A stretch of 64,000 nt of DNA from Magicicada septendecula (GCA_034769895.1 CM068367.1:121929927-121993926), one strand, 5' to 3'; positions 1 through 11,433 are shown, counted from the first letter of the stretch. Translations and numbers: made by a program. The notes: a model not told the origin generated them from the sequence alone.

Positions 1-125
1 TTTTCTATCTTGCAATGTATAATTTAAAGTATTTCGAAGAAATTGCATTTCAGCAATCTGATTCTTGCTGCTTTCCTTTTTTGTCATGACCCACGCCTCA
101 TTCGCATAAATCAACGTGGGTATTG

Positions 126-131
<6 letters not shown>
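1..131 (-). mobile_element. LINE ORF2 C-terminal fragment (RTE-like)
   Basis: Read on the minus strand, this edge of the window has an uninterrupted frame of about 43 codons carrying the typical post-reverse-transcriptase stretch of RTE-like LINEs. A YANEAWVMTKK block corresponds to the family's YGSEAWVLTKK, followed by IAEMQFLRNTLNYTLQDRK, which matches the AAEMRFLRxVAGYTLLDRK pattern. The element leaves the window at position 1 and its upstream part is replaced by a TA microsatellite. It is a fragment, not a gene. The protein pattern is seen directly; the clade name is family knowledge. Confidence 0.75.

Positions 132-174
<43 letters not shown>
128..174. repeat. (TA)n microsatellite
   Basis: About 23 uninterrupted TA units lie at the broken end of the adjacent LINE fragment. 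Confidence 0.95.
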
Positions 175-175
<1 letters not shown>

Positions 176-366
176 CTGAAAGTCTGAGGATTTATGTGTA
201 CTGAATACAAATCCACACCGTTACACCGACTGCCACCAAATTTTGCACAGGTAACCTTTGACACAAGGCGAAAAATACTGTCTAACTGGGAATTTGATAC
301 TTTGCTCCATTCGCACGATTTAGGCCCTTTTAATTATGCCTTTTCGTTGACGCGTATAGGCCTAAA

Positions 367-778
367 ATGTCAAAAACACCATGGAGACAAGAATTAATTA
401 CCATAGTAACAAGTAAATAAACAAATGATTTTTAGCGGCATCAGAACTGTACCTTTATCCGTTCTTGCAGTTTTTAATATGAGATTGTATCGATATATTT
501 TGTTATTTTGTATACAGATACGTCTATATATTTGGTAGTTGTCTTAAACGATTATAAAATTTATGTTTACACGTATTTCTGATGATGCAATGAATAAGTA
601 ATGAAATATATTAAATACTACTACTAAAGATGTCAACAACACCATGGAGACCAGAATTAATTCCATAGTAACAAGTAAATAAACAAAAGCTATTTAGCGG
701 CATCGAAACTGTACATTTATCCATTCCTGCAGTACATTTTCGATGTTTTATATATTATGCAATTGTATCGATATATTA
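367..778. repeat. Diverged tandem duplication, period about 263 bp
   Basis: The sequence starting at 367 (ATGTCAAAAACACCATGGAG) recurs at 630 with a few substitutions. Both copies continue through a CCATAGTAACAAGTAAATAAAC block, a TTTAGCGGCATC block, a TTATCC...TGCAG block and an ATTGTATCGATATATT block. Copies are about 140-150 bp and the sequence between them is not duplicated. It may be the interior of the element that ends near 1251. Confidence 0.8.
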
Positions 779-1221
779 CAATGTGGAAAAGAAGAAAGGT
801 ACTAATTGTAAATTGTCCTGTTACTTAATGCAAAGCGAAAGTACGTGTTGTTTTCATTTGTGAGGTTAGGTGACAACGGTTTTTGGTTTTTATTTTACTG
901 CTGTAATAAATAAAAGCCGTGGTTGAGGAAAACATAACGTTTAATGTATTATACAGTGCTTCTAACACAGTAACACTTAAAATTAAGAATTTAGCGTTTT
1001 TGATCTAACAGGTACTTTATAAATATCTCCAAAGGCTTTACAAACGGGTACTTTTAAATCTCCAAAGGCTGGTGCACCAACATAATAATTTAGTACAAGT
1101 GTTGAAAACAGTTTTGAAGAGAATTTAACTAATGTGTACAAAATTGTTATACGAGCTGACAGAACACCATATAGAAATAGACAATAAAAATTATATTAAA
1201 ATACTTATTAAAAGTCAAATA

Positions 1222-1251
1222 TTCGCGTGCGAAGCCACGGGTAACAGCTAG
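1222..1251 (+). mobile_element. Possible Helitron 3' terminus
   Basis: The stretch ends in CTAG followed by T, matching the Helitron rule of a CTRR 3' end inserted before T. A small hairpin (CGTG-CGAAGC-CACG) lies about 10 bp upstream of the end. The wording GCGAAGCCACGGGTAACAGC resembles element ends that are common in arthropods. The 5' end (expected TC after A) was not located, and the stem is only 4 bp, so the call is tentative. Confidence 0.3.
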
Positions 1252-1259
1252 TTGTCTTA

Positions 1260-1852
1260 TAAAATTTAATCCTTGTGTTTTTATTTGTACGTTGCGAAAA
1301 ACATTGTACACGTTTTACAACACTCGCAAAACAGACTAGAAACATTTCAAGTTATTTTTTAATGAATTGGCTTTCTAAGCTGCCTTTTTTTCTGAAAGTA
1401 AACTCGAAATATTGGATAACTAATAGCGCCAACTTTCTAAACGTAGTTTTAACTTTCTTGACACGTTTGTGTTCTGCGAAAACTGTAGTTTTAAGGAAAA
1501 TCGGTCCGGTTTTCTGAGCTTACCAACAACCTCGCCCAACCTTTCCTGTCTTTTGTTACATGTGTCAGTTTTTTTTAAAGATTTGTAATTTCTGAAACAT
1601 TCACTCAGAAATTTACGTGAGCCGTACCAACACTACCTAAATTTTCGTTTTTGTATTCAGATTGGTTTGTTTGTAGCCCTACTGACAAACATAATTATTA
1701 TTACAAAATAATTAGTTTCGTGCCCACGAGCAATGGATTTGGCTAATTGAATAGACCTATAGCCTATATTCTAAGGTAGTTTTATATCAGGTAATGTTGT
1801 AACATAAATGCAACGTGAGTGCAGTTTTTTACAGTACGCAAATGCAAACGAC
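1260..1852. other. AT-rich non-coding stretch
   Basis: There is one chance frame of about 80 codons starting near 1275 with no domain, codon bias or splice signals. No gene is supported. Confidence 0.6.
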
Positions 1853-2010
1853 CATTGGCGTAATTAATGGGGGGGTCAGGGGTATCAATCCCCTCCACAG
1901 CTACTAAAAATTTCAGCAAAATTCTATAATCATTTAACGTAGGCCTATTTCTAAGCCAGCCGTGTGTTTTAAAATAAGGCTTATGAATAATTGTAGAAGT
2001 AAGTGGTATT
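1853..2010 (+). mobile_element. hAT-like MITE, copy 1 (3' end degraded)
   Basis: The start CATTGGCGTAATTA followed by a G run is a mutated version of the CAGTGGCGnAA terminal repeat of the copies at 17786 and 30890. The interior shares the block AATCATTTAACGTAGGCC and TTCTAAGCCAG with them. The right terminal repeat cannot be found, so this copy is truncated or decayed. A poly-G run follows the left end, as in copies 2 and 3. Confidence 0.7.
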
Positions 2011-3217
2011 CACGAAAAGTAGTTGTCCAAAATAACGAGAAAGCTAGGAAAAGGTTAGTGCGGCTAATTATTCAGATTTTTGGTTGACTTTACAAAAACG
2101 GCATTGAAAGGTAAGCTCATATATACCAGATTCAATAATTTTGATACCAATTGTTAATTAAGTAGTTTTCAAAAGGCTGCAGCTATGATTACTATTTTAT
2201 TTTAGTAAAGATTGAAGTAATGGCGTAAGCTCATTTTTGTGGAAAAAAATTACAGTACATGAATTGTTAACTAGTCTAAAAATAGATATTCTGTTTACAG
2301 TCAGACTCCTCTTATCGTTATCGCGACACATTTTTTTCAAAATCAATAAAAAAATTATTTTTTTACATTACCTCCATATCAAGTAAACTGCGGTTTTTAT
2401 AATATAGGAGATTTAAAAATATATGCGCGCACTAAATAAAAAATGAACAAAAAAACTGTTCTAATAATAAACAACCACTACTCGAAAAAACGTTTTACGT
2501 TTTGGGGTTATATTTAGGAATAAATAAATTCTCTAAACAACATATGCCACTTTGATTGCGTGACTGTAAATCTAATATAATAACTTTCCTGCTATAGGCC
2601 TAACAACCTCGCTATAAACTGTTAATCGCTTTGTACTCAAAAAATAATGTGTCAAATTTTGAGTAAAATAAAGAAAGTATGTGTTTAATCATCATTTTGT
2701 AAAATATATGGGTTTGTAAAAGCGAATTATGTTGTAAATGTTTAACACTTTGAACTCAGAAACTGAGTATTAATCAGCTGTTTCATACTCGTTTCTTCCT
2801 GTTTTGACGTGCCGCTTTAGAATTAATTTAGACGTAAGTTAAGAAAAAAATGTGTTTCTAAAAGTCACTATATAATGTTTTTATAGTAACTGGATAAGGC
2901 AACATAAGTTTAGAAATATCAGGTAGGCCTATATTATTTACTTTCTTTTTAAGAATACAATATTTGGTCAAGTTAGATTTGGTACTACGTATAATAAACT
3001 ACGTATTTAAACGTTGTAATATAATATAAATATTATATTTATTACTAACACAGATATTTATCGTTTTAGGTACTCATTACTGAAAAACTGTGAGGATTCA
3101 TTAACAGAGGATTGGAACTAACGTAGCCTATTTCTGGGTAACGTAGTCAAGTAATATTTTCAGTATTTAGGTGTAAAGCATGGTATTTACGTTTAGTTTT
3201 TTTAGTGCAAAGAAGTT
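2011..3217. other. AT-rich non-coding stretch
   Basis: Strongly AT-rich sequence with many stops in all frames. No exon, RNA gene or named repeat was recognised. It contains two TAGGCCTA palindromes, at 2595 and 2924. Confidence 0.6.
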
Positions 3218-3233
3218 CGTTTAAGAGCAGCAT
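3218..3233. repeat. Left target-site duplication of the GC-rich insert
   Basis: A 16-bp sequence repeated with one mismatch at 3905-3920, immediately beyond the simple tail of the insert. Confidence 0.75.
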
Positions 3234-3904
3234 CGGCTTTGCCGATTCGGCAGGGCTTTGATCCGGGACACGGGCTCCCGCGAGGTTGTGCAAATGCCTT
3301 CCTTGCGAAAGCCGACTGCCCCGGTGATGAGTCCCTTCGACTTGGCCGCCGCCTTCGGGCGGTCGAGCCTCTTGTCCTCGCCAGCGTGCCTCTAAGTTTC
3401 CGTGGGCTATGTCCTCGGAGACCAAGAGGCCGCGACCAGGCGTTACAATTGGCTGAAGCCATGACCACTAAGATTCCCGTCGGCACCTGCTTTGCTGATT
3501 CGGCAGGGTAATGACCTGAGACACGGGCTCTCGCGAGGTTGTGCAAGTGCCTTCCTTGCGGAAGCTGGCTGTCTCGGAGTCATTCCTTACCATTTCGGCC
3601 GACGCCCTAGGTCGCTCGAGCTTCTTGTCCTCGCCAGTGCGTCACTACGTTCCCAAAGGCTAGCCTGAGGGGACCATGGTGTCGCGCCTCGGCGGGACAA
3701 TTGGCTGAAGCAAAAGCTTAAGCTTGCCTCCGTGGTGGCCATGTAATTTATCATGGACCCGCGGACTGCACCATAACTCCCTTGTGCAGAGCAAACGACT
3801 GCGCTGACCTGTTGGCACCTGGCGTTCATCAGGCCTAGGCCTGGACAACGCACACAAATTAGGGCGCAAGACGCCCGCGCATCATCCATCCATCCATCAT
3901 CATC
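3234..3904 (+). mobile_element. GC-rich retroposed element with target-site duplication
   Basis: A sharply GC-rich block sits in AT-rich surroundings and is flanked by a 16-bp direct repeat (CGTTTAAGAGCAgCAT at 3218-3233; the same with one mismatch at 3905-3920). That is the size expected for LINE-mediated target-primed insertion. The right end carries a CATC/CCATCC simple tail, so the element reads on the plus strand. Inside, a unit starting at 3236 (GCTTTGCCGATTCGGCAGGG) repeats in diverged form at 3489, a 253-bp period. Frames of 70-114 codons on both strands follow from the high GC and show no domain. It could be the 3' end of a LINE or a SINE-like unit; I cannot name the family. Confidence 0.7.
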
Positions 3905-3920
3905 CGTTTAAGAGCACCAT
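3905..3920. repeat. Right target-site duplication of the GC-rich insert
   Basis: Partner of 3218-3233, with 15 of 16 bases identical. Confidence 0.75.
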
Positions 3921-4830
3921 ATTTTAAATGTACCCCATTAGAAACTAAGTATTAATTTGTATTTAAATAATATTTAAGTAATTTGTATTTACATTTTAAT
4001 GATGAATGGAAAGTACTTTCTGCATGTTATACCGTTCATGGAAAGCATAAATGAAATGCGTCTATAGATATTACATGTAGGCCTATAGTACTCATGTAGG
4101 CCTGTAGTCTACTGGTACAATTTACGGTTACCAAATATTTGACTGTATATACTTTTGTATTAATTTATATAAACATACAAGAGGTAACGCTTCTTGTAAA
4201 CGTTTCCTATACAACCTCGAAGGCACTTATTAAAATAAAATCTTACTTTTGTAAACAAACGATAATTGTGTCTAATAGAATCGATCCCTTAACTTATTTT
4301 AAAATAGACCTTCGGTTTTCTTTTACTACACATAAGTGTATTTTTATTCGTTTCTGAAAATTTTGTGTCAAAGAGATATACGCCATTGCACAACAACAAA
4401 CGGCTGAATATAGAAATAATTTACGTTGATACCAATTTTGACATGATAATGTCTTATGGCTGGGGGTCATTTGAAAATTTCTGTAACGCATCACGCTGCA
4501 TGACGTCATCATTTACCAGCCGGGAATCGTTAACTAAAACCGCGACCGCTAACGTGCTAACGTCCGTCGCAGATTAAAGACCTAACAAGCAAACAACACT
4601 GCATAGCTGTAGATAGGTATGTAACCAATCAGTCAGTCAGTAACCATAATAATGTTGCGTTTAGCTGGCGGCTGAAAGACATTATCATGCTCTTAAGCTT
4701 TTACCATTTGGTAAACGGTACTTTACATTTTACATTTTACCCTTTGGAACTGAAATTAAGACATGCAGAAATCTGCCCGTTATTTGTTTATGTTACCGTT
4801 AGTATATGTTTTAAAACTAACGTCATAGAG

Positions 4831-5632
4831 CAGTGGTTCCCAAACCTTTCAGTCCGCGGACCCCTCCAAAATAATTTAAACATTCACGGACCCCGTCTGA
4901 GTTCTGAAATAAACAGTAAGTATGATAGAAACTCTTATTTTTTAATTAAAATCAAAATTCTCTTAACTTGTAAAATTATAATATTAATGATACCAAACAT
5001 AGTTTAATGTGAACAATGAAGCTGCTTTTGAACAATTAGCTCTGTAATATTGGGTTTAATGTATGATAATTTCAATATTAAGTCACTCTCGACATCAAGT
5101 TTATTTCTTAACTTCGACTTCAAGTACGTGAGTAGGAAGAATGCGGTTTCACACAGATAAGTAGAGGTAAACACTGTTAAACGCTTCAAAGTTTTTTTTT
5201 GCGAGTTCAGGATAGCCAGTCATTACATATAACCAGAAGTCAGCTAGCTGTAATTGCGAAAACTGTATTTTTAATGTCAAATCGAAAGTTCAGTTAATAA
5301 TGTCAAAAAACTGTCAGTTGAAAGTTCTGCCAATGAGTCTTCTTTTTGAACTGTAAGGGAGAGGTCTAGTCAGCTCGGCTGACAAACAGGTCTGCTACAC
5401 GACATGATTTAAAAACATTATTAAACCCATTACTTTAAAATTACTTTTCCAATTACAATTAGTTTGAACTCCCCCCTAAAATACCGGAATCTTCTGCTAA
5501 TTGTTTTAAGATTCTAAAATTTAGATTTCAGAGCATAAAAAATCGGAGAAAATTACGGTATATTCTAATTTTTCTTAAAAGTGTCGCGGACCCCCTGAAA
5601 CATTGTCGCGGACCCTACTTTGGGAACCACTG
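4831..5632. mobile_element. hAT-superfamily DNA transposon remnant
   Basis: The ends are inverted repeats: CAGTGGTTCCCAAA at the left and TTTGGGAACCACTG at the right. Flanking 8-bp direct repeats differ at one base (TCATAGAG at 4823-4830, TTATAGAG at 5633-5640). An 8-bp target duplication is diagnostic of hAT transposons. The subterminal regions share a CGCGGACCCC motif. At 802 bp it is far shorter than an autonomous hAT element and keeps only a decayed C-terminal transposase piece on the minus strand, so it is an internally deleted, immobile copy. Confidence 0.88.
5004..5300 (-). pseudogene. hAT transposase C-terminal (dimerisation domain) fragment
   Basis: The minus-strand frame 5189-5004 encodes STYLCETAFFLLTYLKSKLR, then RNKLDVESDL and a terminal IxxLIVQKQLHCSH. 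This follows the hAT C-terminal dimerisation region, usually written TYLCExxFSxLTxIKxKxRNxLxxExDLRxALS, which is widespread in ZBED/SCAND3-like hAT genes. Upstream, in shifted frames, a GYPELAKK block continues the homology but is broken by frameshifts and stops. The catalytic DDE part and the BED finger are missing. It lies inside the 4831-5632 element, whose ends fit the same superfamily. It is a pseudogene. Confidence 0.8.
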
Positions 5633-5699
5633 TTATAGAGTGCTCCTTTATTCACTACAAATAAGATCGAGGGATATTGATCTTTTCTGTTTCATAATG

Positions 5700-5945
5700 A
5701 GCTTACAAACGCCCAAGCCGTATTTCGATTCCCGTGCACCATCGAAGTCCTCTGATTGTCATTGCTTCTTGGACGTCAGGCTTCCAGGCCTTCTCAGGTG
5801 TCTTTTTTACTTCTTTCTTCAACCGTCCATTTTCAGACTCTTTTGTGGATCTCTTTATTCGTCCATTCGTAGAAGGTGACCACATCACGTAAGATATGCT
5901 GTCGGAGATGTTCCTCTTTCTTCGCATTAGTTTATCAACCACTTC
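5700..5945 (-). mobile_element. LINE ORF2 C-terminal remnant
   Basis: The minus strand reads about 79 codons ending in a KKTPEKAWKPDVQEAMTIRGL block. It resembles the GRPKKTWxxxVxEAMxxRGL tail found at the C-terminus of many LINE ORF2 proteins, and resembles the fragment at 39403-39603. The start and the upstream domains are absent. It begins about 70 bp beyond the hAT element's right end, so it is an independent insertion. Confidence 0.5.
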
Positions 5946-6504
5946 TCGATTTGATACACATACTGTTCTCGAAATTCCAGTCGACCTTATCCTTAAAGTG
6001 TATATCCACTGTCATCAAACGATTATTTTCTTTTGCGTTTACTATGAATTTAATTTTTAAAGAAAACTGTGTGTATCTGAGTTTATAACTATTTTTCATT
6101 GAGTACCGGTACTCTTTTTTATTGACACATCAATGACTCCTCGAGAAATCTCGCATCCAGATACTTAAAACATCACACATTCTGTTATTTTCGTTGCCTT
6201 GCCAAAATCAGTGGCAAAACTAGAAGCTAACGGGCCCCTGGTAACGTTTCAAGGTGCGCTTGCTTTCGATTTCTATAAATTGTCGTATCTTATAAAATCA
6301 GAATAATTTCTATACCATTATGAATGTATCCGCATCTACTAACCCAGCCAAAGGCCGGATCAGTGAAGAAGCCCTAACATAGGAAATGGAACATTTTTCT
6401 TTTATTCGCCGTGAAGCCAATACTCTTGAACGGGTTTGTATTTGAGTCGGTGAGTTGTTAAAGGGGAGATTCATAAAGGCTCAACGAATACAATAAAGCC
6501 TCAA

Positions 6505-6597
6505 AAAAGAAGAGGAAGAAGAAGAAAAAGAAGAAGAAGAAGATAACGACGAAGGAGGAGGAGGGGGAGGAGGAGGAGGAAAAGAAGAAGAAGAAGC
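6505..6597. repeat. Purine tract (GAA/GGA)n
   Basis: An imperfect GAA and GGA repeat with only a short interruption. The apparent 80-codon minus-strand frame across it (Pro/Ser-rich) is repeat read-through. Confidence 0.9.
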
Positions 6598-6599
6598 GT

Positions 6600-9500
6600 T
6601 ATTAAGAAAACTATTCGGAAACTTTGAGAGGTCGTTATTAACTTTATCGGATGTTAATAAAGTTTCGTGTACATTATCTATGTATAGAATGGCGTCTTCT
6701 ATCCACAATGTGCCTTCTACCAATTGACTAGCACATTGTTATGTTAAGCATAGTGAATCCTACAGTGAATTAATTACCTTCTTCAACTCACCGATTCAGT
6801 TGAAGATATCAAGGTACACAGAAATAAATATCGTCTAGTTAGTCAAACGTACTGTTAAGATAGCTCTGTTATGAAATGAATATACGAATAAGACAAACGA
6901 GAAGTGAGGTGGGACCCTATACCTTGAGGAGCCAGGCTAGTCTGTAGTTGTGCCTCTGGCCAAGTTACATCCTCTGCTGTCAGCCAATGAATTTTGTGAT
7001 CGTGCTAAACGTTTTTTTAGTACACGGTTCTTCAAAAATACGCCTATGCAAATGTTTACGGTGGAGTTGAACAATGTGATAACCACAAAGTTAAGCACAT
7101 AAGGCATAACGACACCGAATAATTACCTAACTACGCAGATAAGAAATAATGAAACCGAATAATTATGTAACTGCATGTGACATACGAGGCGCCGCCGTTC
7201 TAAGATATTTTCAGGTTTGTGGATAGTGGTTGGTCCCATGACTCGTCTCTTAGTGCAGTTACAGACCTTACGAGAATATAGGCCTAGTTGTACTATGTCA
7301 ACGTAACATACATTAAGACTTTCACAAATCACATTTTATGTTGACAGAGAACGGATAAACTGGATGTACGTTTTTCATCTTTTTCACGTATAAATTTATT
7401 ATAAAAATTAATTGTCTTAAACAACATGAATAAATATTTATTATTAAGCTAAAAATATGATTAATATAATTGTCCTCCGTATATATTACGCCCCCCCCAC
7501 ACACACACACACAAAACGAACATTTTGGCAGGGGTACCAGGCTCAGGGCTTTGTGATTTTTCCATTCTTTTTTGTTTTTGGTTTTACTTCTCCTGTTCTT
7601 CATAGCCTTCTCTTCAAGTTGAGTTTATCGTAAAATCATCTTATCATTTTTTCTATGGCCTTTTCTCTTCTTACATTTCGATACTTTAGCGGCTTTTTTC
7701 TAATTATTTTCTCTTCTCTCCTAGAGATTGTCTCTACATGATTTAACCCCTATGTCTACATGAATTTAAAATTACAGTATATATATTTTCGATGTATTGT
7801 ACATACGTATAAATATTCGAAACCGCTCGCCCGTGCTTGTGTGTAGGCTATTATAAAAAGACTAATAACTACAATAAAAATTATCTAATTTATTGTACTC
7901 TTGTTGAAATTTTATTATGACCACGAATTACTCCACCTTGTTCAAAACACACAAATAAATAGAAAACTGGAAGTAACCGCTTTGCTCGTTTATCCCGTAA
8001 TTGCGTTTAACAACTACAAATTCTGCAACAATCATCTTCTTATAAACACTTATTTTCATCGCAAGATTAGGTGCAGTTTATGACCAGTTGTCAACAATAT
8101 TAAAAAGAAAAAAAATGGTTTGAGGGTCATTTTGTCACTCACTTTTAATAGGTAGTTTAGACAACTTTAATATATTATTTCTCTCATTGGTATTAATAAA
8201 AATAAATAAAAATAAAAATAAAAGTACAAATAAAAATAAAGTGAAAACATTCGCAATTACCTGACATATACAAACAGTATTTTTAAAGTAGGTTTCTGTT
8301 ACTAAAGTTTTTAAAGTATGCTTAAACAAACCATAAAAGTAGACTTTAAAATGAATGTTAACATAAGTTGGTTTTACAAACAACAAAAAAGTAAACAGGC
8401 CTATACGATGCACGATTCGTTCTTTTATCGTAATTGTCTTAGAATAATAAATAGCATGTGAAAAATAAACAAGCCAATATACACAGTTTCAGTTACTTAG
8501 TTCAGTCATTTAGTTACTTCTTGTGATGTAAAAACAAAGAAGTTACCAAATCTAGATATAGCAAAACCAAATATTAGATTACTTTTGCTTATCTGATCTG
8601 AGTGTATGCCTTGTTTGAGGTCGTATCACTTTATCGCACGTTTCAACTGTTAAAAGTTTAATATCACAAATATTTTCTTAATTTGTTTATTTGTATAAAT
8701 TAAAGAAAATATTATACATGTTACAACACACACACTTATAATAATAAATAATAATTTATATTATTAAAACAAAAAAATAGTTTATATTATTTTTACAGTG
8801 TTTCAACATTTGTATAACAGAAGCATAGTGTATAAATAAATCGTTGAAAAAATTTAAAATCAGTTGTTATAATTTCTGTTAATGTATATTTGAATTACGT
8901 TTTATAGGTCTATGTATAAAAAATGGAAAATATAATTTGGTAGTTACACAGAATTTATTTATTTATTTATACTTTATAACATATAGGCCTACTTCTGATG
9001 ATGTCAGTAATTTAAAACTGTCAAAACATTGTAAAACCCAATAAAAAATATATTATTGTTTTAAAAATTTAAAGCAATTTTTATTATTAACTGAATAACA
9101 ACAATAATGTGGGTGAATATATGTATATATAATACAAATATATAAAAAATATATATTTTTTATATATTTCCGATCTGACGATGAGCTGTGAAGCTTGAAA
9201 GCGCTAATCGGGATAATTTTTATATAGTGGTGTGCAACAGTGATCATTCTGCTTATAAAAAATATGTATAAATAAAATAAAATAAAATATATAGTTTTTA
9301 ATGAAAATTAATAATAGGCTACATAATATTTTTCATATAAGAATATATTTTTTTATGTTTATTGTGTTTTGTGTAGCCGTATTTCGACATTTTTTTATAC
9401 AGTCTCTTCAGTTTTTATAATATATGTAGATGCCAGTATAGGAAACTGTTATGTAAAACAAAAGTATATTTTTGTATGAAAATATTAGACTATTTGTTAT

Positions 9501-9750
9501 TAATATCCATTAATGAACAAGAATATTTGCGAGTAATTATGAATATACTTTTTGATAATAGAAATAACAAAAACTGTTTCTACATGGGGGCAAAATTACG
9601 AATTTCTTCGTTTGTATTATAAGCAGAATAGAGTGTAAATACAGATATTTTTGTACAAAGTACGTTAAAGAAGATAATTTTGTACTTAGCAGGAAAGTCT
9701 ATTATGGTAGGGTGTTACAGGGACCAAAGACACTTTGGAAATTGGATTAG
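6600..9750. other. AT-rich non-coding stretch
   Basis: Contains short chance frames, a poly-C/(CA)n patch near 7492-7515 and very AT-rich sequence from 8100 to 9700. No exon, RNA gene or identifiable transposon end was found. Confidence 0.55.
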
Positions 9751-9757
9751 ACATTAT

Positions 9758-9758
<1 letters not shown>

Positions 9759-9853
<95 letters not shown>
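9759..9853. repeat. (GT)n(GA)n compound microsatellite
   Basis: About 11 GT units run directly into about 36 GA units. Confidence 0.97.
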
Positions 9854-9856
<3 letters not shown>

Positions 9857-10379
9857 GAGGATGGGGAGAGAAGGGGTGGATGTGTGCGCGCTCTTAGGGG
9901 ACTTGACATTCCTCCGCGTTGGCGTTATCACCTTTTCGATGATTTAGTATTATTGCCACGGGCCTTTCATTAAATGAACGTAATCACTCAAACTTCAGTC
10001 ACTCGCTTCCGAATTCCCGATTTCCAGCCTGTTCGTTCCTTTTTCAAGTTTCCTGTACTTGAAATCCTTTGGATCTTCAATTACGCACATCGCCAACATA
10101 GACTGTGAGGAGTGCTAAAAAGCTGAGAGCAGCTGTGTGAATCAAAGTCGATCCTACGATCGCTGTTTGAAATATACCAGCTGATCATTTACCAGTGTTA
10201 TTGTGTGTGTTCCAAAATTAAATGAAGGGGCCAAAATGTGACATGATGTCATAAAAAGTAACCTGTGAAACGTTGTTTATCAGCAAGAAAACGGTCGCAA
10301 GGAAAAGTAAGTGAAAACAAAACACAACTGTATGTAATAGATTAGAACGGTACTACTTTCTGTAACCTAGTTATGTGGC

Positions 10380-11355
10380 CGAGGCGTTCGTGTGAGTGAA
10401 AAGTTTACGAAAACGTTTTCCAAAGGGAAAAGAGAAGGAAGGAGATTTTCTTAACGACATTAACCGTGCCATTACGTGCGAGACCGACATCCCTGTCTTT
10501 GTGTTTGGTGCTGGAAGGGGATAGAGGCAGTAACAACAATGGATGGAGATGGTGATAGTACGCGGTCGGTCAGAAAAGAAGAGAGAGACGTCAGATGCAC
10601 TTGCGCGGCTCCCCCTTCTCCCAAACGACGTCGCGTAAACAACAATACGGATAGAAGCAGAAAAAAGAGAAAGGGCTTAAGATCAAGAGAAAGAGATGTA
10701 TACTGTACATATACGCACAGAGGAGAAGGAGTAAACGGGGTGAGAAGCCAACTGAGTCTACGCAACGCACACACACACACACACACACACACATCACTAT
10801 TATCACGAGAGGGGACAGAGAGAAAGAGAGAGAGTGAAACTGTGAGACGACTGGTTTGTAAATGCTATTTCCGTGCACGCACGCAGTCCAGCTATAACTA
10901 CGGTCTCAGTCCCGCGGATGCTACTACGAAGTAGAGAGAAACTGATACTGACAGATATAGAGAGCAGTGGAGAGAATATCGCTCGCTCTCGCGAACGGAA
11001 CACACAACGCACGCCGGGCCGTTAGTCGGTTTGTAAACACACCACGGTATAGATAGAGTGCGCTTCATATTTGTTGTTGTTATTCTTGTTGTTTGTTTTA
11101 TTTATTTAAAAAAATAGACGCAGTTTTTTTTTTGTTCGAGCGGTTCAGTTTTTATTTAACCGCGCCACGGAAACGGTTGAAGCTTGTTGAGTTGTTATAA
11201 TTGTTTGTTGACTCTTTCGTATCGATTCTGTTAAGTTTTCGGTTACTGACTTAATAAATAAGTAAAATTATACTTTTACGATTAACGTCGAAGTGTTTTC
11301 TGTTTTGTTACTTTTTTTTGTTAAATAAAAACATTATCTTTTCTAACGAAAAAAA
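10380..11355 (+). promoter_or_regulatory. Promoter-like region and 5' leader of the gene starting at 11356
   Basis: Relative to its flanks this kilobase is richer in GC and CpG (for example CGGTCGGTC near 10563 and GCTCGCTCTCGCGAACGG near 10980) and in purine-rich AGAGAG runs. It leads directly to a good first coding exon. Several upstream ATGs occur. No single TATA box or start site can be fixed; an initiator-like TTCAGTT occurs near 11144 within GCGGTTCAGTTTTTA. The assignment rests on composition and position only. Confidence 0.45.
10539..10934 (+). CDS. Possible upstream ORF in the leader (131 codons)
   Basis: The frame starts at an ATG in a favourable insect context (AACAACAATGG) and runs to a TAG at 10932-10934. 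The product would be very basic and arginine-rich. It has a nuclear-localisation-like patch (SPKRRRV, then RSRKKRKG) at about residues 28-45 and a poly-HT stretch made by a (CA)n microsatellite near 10768-10793. No domain is recognisable. It may be a translated upstream ORF, a separate exon or chance open frame in purine-rich DNA. Its position just before the exon at 11356 favours leader sequence. Confidence 0.22.
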   Translation: MDGDGDSTRSVRKEERDVRCTCAAPPSPKRRRVNNNTDRSRKKRKGLRSRERDVYCTYTHRGEGVNGVRSQLSLRNAHTHTHTHTSLLSREGTERKRESETVRRLVCKCYFRARTQSSYNYGLSPADATTK

Positions 11356-11433
11356 ATGATGCTGGAAGAAGAAATGCCCCGTTCTTACGAAGAGCGGCGT
11401 AGGTCCAGTATTCACAACATTCAAGAGAAAAAG
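11356..11433 (+). CDS. First coding exon of an unidentified gene
   Basis: Two consecutive ATGs preceded by an A-rich context open a 26-codon frame, MMLEEEMPRSYEERRRSSI followed by HNIQEKK. It ends in AAG|GTGAGT, a strong 5' splice site, leaving the intron in phase 0. The peptide is acidic and then basic, with no signal peptide or membrane segment, so an intracellular protein is likely. The RRRSS motif could be a basophilic-kinase site. I do not recognise the family. Later exons were not identified with confidence, so the intron probably spans much of the window. The CpG-richer upstream leader supports a true gene start. Confidence 0.6.

Noticed and set aside
3147..3889. Overlapping 69-114 codon frames on both strands
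   Set aside because: High GC lowers stop frequency; no domains, and the segment is a retroposed insert with internal duplication.
6196..6213. CAGTGGCAAAACTAGAAG resembling a MITE terminus
   Set aside because: No right terminus, target duplication or shared interior could be found; noted only as a possible relic.
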